From positions 1 to 6,004 of the forward strand of contig JAMDBG010000056.1 in NCBI GenBank assembly GCA_023487865.1: DNA of 6,004 bases, read 5' to 3'. The stretch comes from Deltaproteobacteria bacterium (lineage in GTDB: Bacteria; Desulfobacterota; Syntrophia; Syntrophales; UBA5619). A program made the translations under genes and the position numbers. Shown in pieces: positions 1-4,015 of the stretch (position 1 is its first letter; the number at the start of each line of letters is the position of its first letter). Below the pieces are notes generated by a model that ran no database searches, was not told the origin of the DNA, and was given only the letters and a program-made list of their open reading frames with translations.

Positions 1-682
1 GTTAGAGGATACCGCCGCGAGAAGCGCCGCCCAGAAAACCCTCATGGTCGTCCTGACGACCTCTCTCAAGCTCCTCCATCCCTTCATGCCGTTTTTGACG
101 GAGGAGATCTGGCAGACCCTGGTCGCGGATGGCAGTTCGATCATGGTAAGCCCGTTTCCCGAAGCGGACAGGGCGATGTCGGATCCTGGGGCCGAGGGGG
201 AGATGGCCCTCATCATGGAAGTGATCACCCGCATCCGGAACATCCGCGGGGAGATGAACGTCGCCCCCTCGCTGAAGCTCAAGGCAACCCTTGCCATACC
301 GGCCGTCGATCTCCAGGCGACGTTGGAGAAGGGAAGGGTCTACATCATGAACCTGGCCAATCTGGAGACCCTGACCATCGGCGGTGAGATGACGGAGCCG
401 AAGGGAGCAGCCACGGCGGTAGCCGGTCCGGTTCATGTGTATCTGTTTCTCGCCGGGGTGATCGACGTTGCGGGGGAGGAGAGCCGCCTTCAGAAAGAGA
501 TCGCCCGGGTTGATAAGGACCTGGCAGTCGTCGCAAGAAAACTGGCCAATCCTGAATTTCTGGCGAAGGCGGCTGAATCCGTCGTCAAGAAGGAGCAGGA
601 GAAGGCCCGGGAACTCAAGGAAAAGCGGACCGCTCTCGATGCGGCCCTCACACGGCTGGCGGCTTTTTCCAATGCCGGTTAG
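1..682 (+). CDS. valS: Valine--tRNA ligase, C-terminal part (5' end outside window)
   Basis: This class Ia aminoacyl-tRNA synthetase charges tRNA-Val with valine in the cytoplasm. Only the last 226 codons are present. The frame is open from position 2, so the ATG at 44 is an internal methionine and not the start. The visible part begins in the helical anticodon-binding domain, with the hallmark LLHPFMPFLTEEIWQTL at about 74-124, followed by the IRNIRGEMNVAPS segment that is typical of ValS. The last ~65 residues (about 478-670) are highly charged and heptad-like (ESRLQKEIARVDKDL through ARELKEKRTALDAAL). That is the C-terminal coiled-coil arm that in ValS contacts the tRNA. The catalytic HIGH and KMSKS domain lies upstream of the window. 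The gene ends with TAG at 680-682, and the nadC ribosome site overlaps that stop. No frameshift or missing segment is visible. The identification is secure. Confidence 0.96.
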   Translation, partial: LEDTAARSAAQKTLMVVLTTSLKLLHPFMPFLTEEIWQTLVADGSSIMVSPFPEADRAMSDPGAEGEMALIMEVITRIRNIRGEMNVAPSLKLKATLAIPAVDLQATLEKGRVYIMNLANLETLTIGGEMTEPKGAATAVAGPVHVYLFLAGVIDVAGEESRLQKEIARVDKDLAVVARKLANPEFLAKAAESVVKKEQEKARELKEKRTALDAALTRLAAFSNAG

Positions 683-686
683 GAGG
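681..686 (+). promoter_or_regulatory. Ribosome binding site of nadC, overlapping the valS stop
   Basis: A perfect AGGAGG lies 8 bases before the nadC ATG and shares two bases with the valS TAG stop. This fixes the nadC start and suggests that ribosomes finishing valS can reinitiate on nadC. Confidence 0.85.
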
Positions 687-694
687 GGGAGATC

Positions 695-1549
695 ATGTTG
701 TTTCGGCAGGCACTTATCAGGGTGATCCGGATAGCCCTCGATGAGGATATCGGACCGGGGGACATCACGACCGGAGCGGCGCTCCGGGGAGATGAGACGG
801 GAATCGCGCGGGCGACGGCCAAGACCGAGATGGTCGTGGCCGGGATCGATGTCTTCGGTGAAGTATTTCTCACCCTGGATCCTGCCTTGGTCTTTACGGC
901 CCGGCAGAGAGACGGGGAAACGGCGGGGAAGGGGGATCTGCTGGCTGAGATCTCCGGCAGTCTCGCTTCCATTTTGACCGCCGAAAGGGTCGCCCTGAAC
1001 CTGTTCCAGCGGATGTCCGGGATCGCCACCATGACCCGGCGATACAGCGATGCGGTCAGGGGAACCAGGGCAAAGATTCTGGATACCAGAAAAACCGCAC
1101 CCGGGTTGCGCATCCTCGACAAATACGCCGTTCGTGTGGGCGGAGGGCACAACCACCGTTTTGCCCTCTATGACGGGATCCTGATCAAGGACAACCATAT
1201 CGCTGCGGCTGGCGGGATCGTTACCGCAGTGAAGAGGATTCGCGAACGCGTTCCCCATACCCTGAAGATCGAGATCGAAGTCAAAAATATGACCGAGCTG
1301 GAAGAGGCTCTTGCTGCCGGGGCGGATGCGATTCTTCTCGACAACATGGGGATCGAGGAGATGGCCCAGGCGGTCCATCGGGCCGGGGGAAAGGTTTCTC
1401 TGGAGGCATCGGGAAACATGACCCTGGAGCGGGTCCGGGAGGTTGCGGACACGGGTGTGGATCTGATCTCGGTGGGTGCGCTGACCCACTCAGTGATGGC
1501 GGCGGACATCTCTCTCAATGTGATGCAGGTCGGGGGTAGGACCTCATGA
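695..1549 (+). CDS. nadC: Nicotinate-nucleotide pyrophosphorylase (quinolinate phosphoribosyltransferase)
   Basis: This cytoplasmic enzyme of de novo NAD synthesis condenses quinolinate with PRPP, releasing CO2 and pyrophosphate to give nicotinate mononucleotide. The family normally acts as a dimer. The protein is 284 residues, the usual length. The N-terminal open-faced domain carries DEDIGPGDITT (17-26). The barrel carries ERVALNLFQRMSGIAT (97-112), the substrate-binding DTRKTAPG (130-137), GGGHNHR (149-155), LIKDNH (163-168), the acidic EIEVKN (193-198) and LLDNM (214-218), and the phosphate-binding EASGN (237-241) and SVGALTHS (259-266). All the Arg, Lys, His and acidic positions I expect for substrate binding are present. 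It starts 12 bases after valS behind a perfect AGGAGG. The nadA and nadB genes that would make quinolinate are not in this window. Nothing is odd about the protein. Confidence 0.97.
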   Translation: MLFRQALIRVIRIALDEDIGPGDITTGAALRGDETGIARATAKTEMVVAGIDVFGEVFLTLDPALVFTARQRDGETAGKGDLLAEISGSLASILTAERVALNLFQRMSGIATMTRRYSDAVRGTRAKILDTRKTAPGLRILDKYAVRVGGGHNHRFALYDGILIKDNHIAAAGGIVTAVKRIRERVPHTLKIEIEVKNMTELEEALAAGADAILLDNMGIEEMAQAVHRAGGKVSLEASGNMTLERVREVADTGVDLISVGALTHSVMAADISLNVMQVGGRTS

Positions 1550-1582
1550 CAAGATGGGAGGGACGCCGGCGCTGTTTCGGGA

Positions 1583-1589
1583 AGGAAGG
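1583..1589 (+). promoter_or_regulatory. Ribosome binding site supporting the GTG start of birA
   Basis: The purine run AGGAAGG ends 5 bases before the GTG at 1595. In the birA frame no ATG, GTG or TTG occurs between the nadC stop (1547-1549) and 1595, so this site and that GTG are the first possible initiation point. Confidence 0.6.
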
Positions 1590-1594
1590 GTGTC

Positions 1595-2437
1595 GTGCGG
1601 AGCGAAACCGATGGGCGCTGCGTGGCAGGGTTTGCGATAGAAAGCGGGGGATTTGACACCGAGGCGTTGCAGTCCCGCTTGGCCGGGCGGAGGATGGGTT
1701 GGCGGATTCACTACCTTCCGGTGGTCGATTCGACGAACCGCCTGGCCCTGCAGCTTGCGCGGGAAGGAGCGGCGGAAGGGACGGTTGTCTTCGCCGATTG
1801 CCAGACCAGGGGCAGGGGGCGACTGAAGAGGATCTGGCAGTCGCCGCCCGGGCGCAACGTCTATGCCTCCATTTTGCTCCGCCCGGACATCGATCCCGCA
1901 GACGCTACCCGGATCACGCTGACGGCGGGAGTGGCGGTCGCGGAGATGATCTCCATTTTCTGTCCCGAAGGGGTGGGGCTCAAATGGCCGAACGATGTGT
2001 TCATTCGCGAGCGGAAGGTATGCGGTATTCTCACCGAGATGAAGACGAAAGGAAAAGCGCTCGACGCGCTTGTGGTGGGGATCGGTCTGAACGTGAACAT
2101 CGCCGGGCGGGATTTTGATCCGGAATATCGCCAATCGGCAACGTCGCTCCGGGAAGAGACGGGGCGGATTTTTCCGCGTGAGGACGTAGCCCTTCGTTTG
2201 TGCGATTCCTTTGAAAAGTGGTATCGGATTTTCCTGGACGAAGGATTCGTGGCGATCAGGGAAAGATGGCTCTCCCATTCAAGAATGCTGGGTAGACGCG
2301 TCCGGGTCCTCTTCCAGGGTGAGGTGCAGGAAGGCCTGGTGGTGGGTATTGACCTTGACGGGGCGCTCCTGCTTGACGACGAGCGTGGCGTCGTCCGGAG
2401 GATCATCGCCGGAGACGCATCCATTATGAAAGGTTGA
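1595..2437 (+). CDS. birA: Biotin--[acetyl-CoA-carboxylase] ligase, no DNA-binding domain
   Basis: This enzyme activates biotin with ATP to biotinyl-AMP and transfers it to the acceptor lysine of biotin carboxyl carrier proteins, such as that of acetyl-CoA carboxylase. The protein is 280 residues and starts at GTG. Catalytic-domain motifs are DSTN (45-48), the biotinyl-AMP loop QTRGRGRLKRIWQSP (70-84), KWPNDV (130-135), KVCGILTEM with the expected catalytic lysine K141 (141-149) and GIGLNVN (162-168). An SH3-like C-terminal domain follows (about 230-275). No helix-turn-helix precedes the catalytic domain. The ~30 leading residues resemble only the linker found before the ligase domain in bifunctional BirA (FDTEALQSRLAGRRMGWRI, 20-38). 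It is therefore probably a pure ligase and not a repressor of biotin synthesis. The loop has lysine (K78) where Escherichia coli BirA has glycine; other ligases also vary here. It lies 45 bases after nadC and 3 bases before coaX. Confidence 0.95.
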   Translation: MRSETDGRCVAGFAIESGGFDTEALQSRLAGRRMGWRIHYLPVVDSTNRLALQLAREGAAEGTVVFADCQTRGRGRLKRIWQSPPGRNVYASILLRPDIDPADATRITLTAGVAVAEMISIFCPEGVGLKWPNDVFIRERKVCGILTEMKTKGKALDALVVGIGLNVNIAGRDFDPEYRQSATSLREETGRIFPREDVALRLCDSFEKWYRIFLDEGFVAIRERWLSHSRMLGRRVRVLFQGEVQEGLVVGIDLDGALLLDDERGVVRRIIAGDASIMKG

Positions 2438-2440
2438 AAC

Positions 2441-3232
2441 ATGCTTTTGGTCATCGATGTGGGAAACACCAATACGGTCCTTGGTCTGTATGACGGGAAT
2501 GAACTGGTCCACGACTGGCGGATCAGAACCGTTGTCGATCACACCGTCGACGAGTATGGGGCACTGATCCTCAACCTCCTGAAGAACTGCCGTATCAGTT
2601 CCAAAACAATCAGAGACATCATCATTTCCTGTGTCGTACCGCCGATGCTCAATATTCTTGAGCCTCTCTGCCAGAAGTACTTCGGGATTGAACCGATCAT
2701 CGTCGGGCCGGGGATCAAAACAGGGATGCCGATCTTCTATGACAATCCCCGGGAGGTGGGAGCGGACCGGATCGTCAATGCCGTCGCAGCCTATGAAAAG
2801 TACCGGCGGGCGCTGATCATCGTCGATTTCGGTACCGCCACGACCTTTGATTATATTTCGCCGAAAGGGGAGTATATGGGCGGCTGCATCGCCCCGGGGA
2901 TCATGATCTCCTGTGAAGCCCTGTTCGAACGGGCGGCCAAACTTCCGCGGGTGGAGCTCACAAAACCCCGCTCGATCATCACCAAAGACACGGTCAGCGG
3001 CATGCAAGCCGGGATCATGTACGGCTATGCAGGTCTGGTGGATGGGATCGTCGAACGGATGAAGGCCGAAGCGGCCTCTTCACCGCTGGTACTGGCAACG
3101 GGAGGCCTTGCGAGGGTGATCGCCAGGGAGGCGAAACAGATCGATGAAGTCGATGAGCTTCTTACCCTTGAAGGGCTGAACATCATCTTCACAAGGAACC
3201 GGCCGAAACTTCCCGACGAAGGGGGAATCTGA
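2441..3232 (+). CDS. coaX: Type III pantothenate kinase
   Basis: This enzyme phosphorylates pantothenate to 4'-phosphopantothenate using ATP, the first committed step of CoA synthesis. The type III (CoaX) enzyme belongs to the ASKHA fold and is generally insensitive to feedback by CoA, unlike type I CoaA. The protein is 263 residues, full length. Motifs in order are the phosphate-binding DVGNTNTVLG (6-15), GPGIKTG (89-95), GADRIVNAVAAY (107-118) with the presumed catalytic Asp of GADR, the second phosphate loop DFGTATTFD (129-137), GGCIAPG (147-153), TVSGMQAGIMYGY (184-196) and ATGG (219-222). It begins 3 bases after the birA stop with only a weak AAAGG about 7 bases upstream, so its translation probably depends on coupling to birA. 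birA-coaX pairs occur in many bacteria. The enzyme is intact with no missing motif. Confidence 0.97.
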   Translation: MLLVIDVGNTNTVLGLYDGNELVHDWRIRTVVDHTVDEYGALILNLLKNCRISSKTIRDIIISCVVPPMLNILEPLCQKYFGIEPIIVGPGIKTGMPIFYDNPREVGADRIVNAVAAYEKYRRALIIVDFGTATTFDYISPKGEYMGGCIAPGIMISCEALFERAAKLPRVELTKPRSIITKDTVSGMQAGIMYGYAGLVDGIVERMKAEAASSPLVLATGGLARVIAREAKQIDEVDELLTLEGLNIIFTRNRPKLPDEGGI

Positions 3233-3273
3233 ATCTGCGACTCTCCGAAGGAAAAAGGGAGACCGTAGAAACT

Positions 3274-3279
3274 GAGAGG
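3274..3279 (+). promoter_or_regulatory. Ribosome binding site of coaE
   Basis: GAGAGG lies 5 bases before the ATG at 3285, in the 52-base coaX-coaE gap. The rest of that gap (3233-3273) shows no promoter or terminator that I can support. Confidence 0.6.
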
Positions 3280-3284
3280 CGACG

Positions 3285-3911
3285 ATGCTGAATGTAGGCC
3301 TGACAGGGGGAATTGCCACCGGTAAATCGACCGTCGCCAGAGTCCTGGTGGAAAAAGGCGCCCGTCTCATCGACTTCGATGAACTCAGCCATACCGTTGA
3401 GGAACCGGAAGGGCCGGTATGGAAGGAAATCGTCGGCCATTTCGGAGAAGGGATACTCCATGCGGACAGGACTATCGACCGCCGCACACTCGGTGACATT
3501 GTCTTTGCCGATCGGGAAAAACTGAACCTGCTCAACCGCCTCGTCCATCCGGCGGTCTTCCAGGAGTGGCATCGGAGGCTCGAGGCGATCCGGAAGGTGA
3601 AACCGGATGCCATTGTCCTTTCCGACATTCCCCTGCTCATCGAGGCGGGCATGAAGCCGATGGTCGATCTGGTTCTCCTCGTCTATATCCCTCCTGAGGA
3701 ACAGATTGCCAGGCTGGTAGCCCGCAATGGTTTCAGCCGTGAAGACGCCGCAAAGAGGGTCGCTGCACAGATGCCGATCGAAGAAAAGCTCCCGTTTGCC
3801 GATATCGTCGTCCGCAATGACGGATTGCCGGAGGTGACGCAAATGGCATTGAGCGATGTCTGGACGGAACTCATCGAGAGGGAGAGGCAAAGAGGGGAGA
3901 AGGCGGACTGA
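3285..3911 (+). CDS. coaE: Dephospho-CoA kinase
   Basis: This P-loop kinase phosphorylates the 3'-hydroxyl of dephospho-CoA to give coenzyme A, the last step of the pathway that CoaX begins. The protein is 208 residues, the normal length. The N-terminus carries the Walker A loop GLTGGIATGKST (5-16). Next come IDFDELSH (29-36, where the family usually has IDAD), TIDRRTLGDIVFAD (63-76), LVHPAV (86-91) in the CoA-binding lid region, DIPLLIEAG (114-122), and the lid/adenine-side segment GFSREDAAKRVAAQMPIEEK (149-168) ending in FADIVVRNDG (171-180). It sits 52 bases after coaX. The charged tail (RERQRGEKAD) ends in TGA at 3909-3911, whose last base is the A of an ATG opening a 34-codon frame. Having CoaX and CoaE together places the entry and exit steps of CoA synthesis in one unit; the middle steps (coaBC, coaD) are elsewhere. 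Confidence 0.96.
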   Translation: MLNVGLTGGIATGKSTVARVLVEKGARLIDFDELSHTVEEPEGPVWKEIVGHFGEGILHADRTIDRRTLGDIVFADREKLNLLNRLVHPAVFQEWHRRLEAIRKVKPDAIVLSDIPLLIEAGMKPMVDLVLLVYIPPEEQIARLVARNGFSREDAAKRVAAQMPIEEKLPFADIVVRNDGLPEVTQMALSDVWTELIERERQRGEKAD

Positions 3912-4015
3912 TGGCCGGAAGTTCACCGGCGCGATGCCGCTCATGGGTAACGGCAAAATGGATACAGCGGCTGACGGGCGGCATGAATCGAATGAATGAG
4001 GAGCAGGCACAGTGA
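3911..4015 (+). CDS. Possible 34-residue mini-ORF linking coaE and the membrane gene
   Basis: An ATG overlaps the coaE stop (TGATG, 3909-3913) and opens a 34-codon frame ending at TGA 4013-4015. That stop overlaps the GTG start of the next gene (GTGA, 4012-4015). Purine-rich AGAAGG (3898-3903) lies 7 bases upstream as a possible ribosome site. The peptide begins MAGSSPARCRSWVTAKWIQ and ends NRMNEEQAQ. It is basic with two Trp and one Cys, and it has no membrane segment or motif that I recognise. It could be a real small protein, a coupling leader that carries ribosomes from coaE to the next gene, or a chance frame in a 100-base spacer. The tight overlaps at both ends are the only positive evidence. 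Confidence 0.3.
   Translation: MAGSSPARCRSWVTAKWIQRLTGGMNRMNEEQAQ
3998..4003 (+). promoter_or_regulatory. Ribosome binding site deciding the GTG start at 4012
   Basis: GAGGAG sits 8 bases before the GTG. In this reading frame a TGA at 3997-3999 immediately precedes it, so the protein cannot begin further upstream. The next candidate start codons lie well inside the first hydrophobic segment. Confidence 0.8.

Noticed and set aside
44..46. ATG as a possible valS or new-gene start
   Set aside because: The frame is already open from position 2 and the upstream residues continue the ValS anticodon-binding domain, so this is an internal methionine.
2..1489. 495-codon open frame on the minus strand opposite valS and nadC
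   Set aside because: It lies entirely antisense to two unmistakable genes, and its translation is a low-complexity mix rich in Arg, Gly, Pro, His and Asp, as expected from the complement of G+C-rich codons. No motif is visible.
1547..1549. TGA between nadC and birA as a recoded (selenocysteine or readthrough) codon making a true fusion
   Set aside because: NadC ends at its normal family length, birA has its own ribosome site and start, and there is no recoding hairpin that I can see just downstream.
2279..3007. Minus-strand open frames opposite birA and coaX (also 1544-2278)
   Set aside because: They are shadows of intact + strand genes with all family motifs. The translations have no recognisable domain.
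3242..3262. Imperfect hairpin TCTCC...GGAGA between coaX and coaE
   Set aside because: The stem is only 5 base pairs with an 11-base or so loop and no following T-run, so it is not a credible terminator or regulator.
3935..3955. Inverted repeat TGCCG...CGGCA after coaE as a terminator
   Set aside because: The 5-bp stem has an 11-base loop and is followed by AAAATGG with no T-run, so it would not act as an intrinsic terminator.
3189..4010. Minus-strand open frame opposite coaE and the spacer
   Set aside because: It is antisense to coaE across nearly its whole length, and the translation has no family features.
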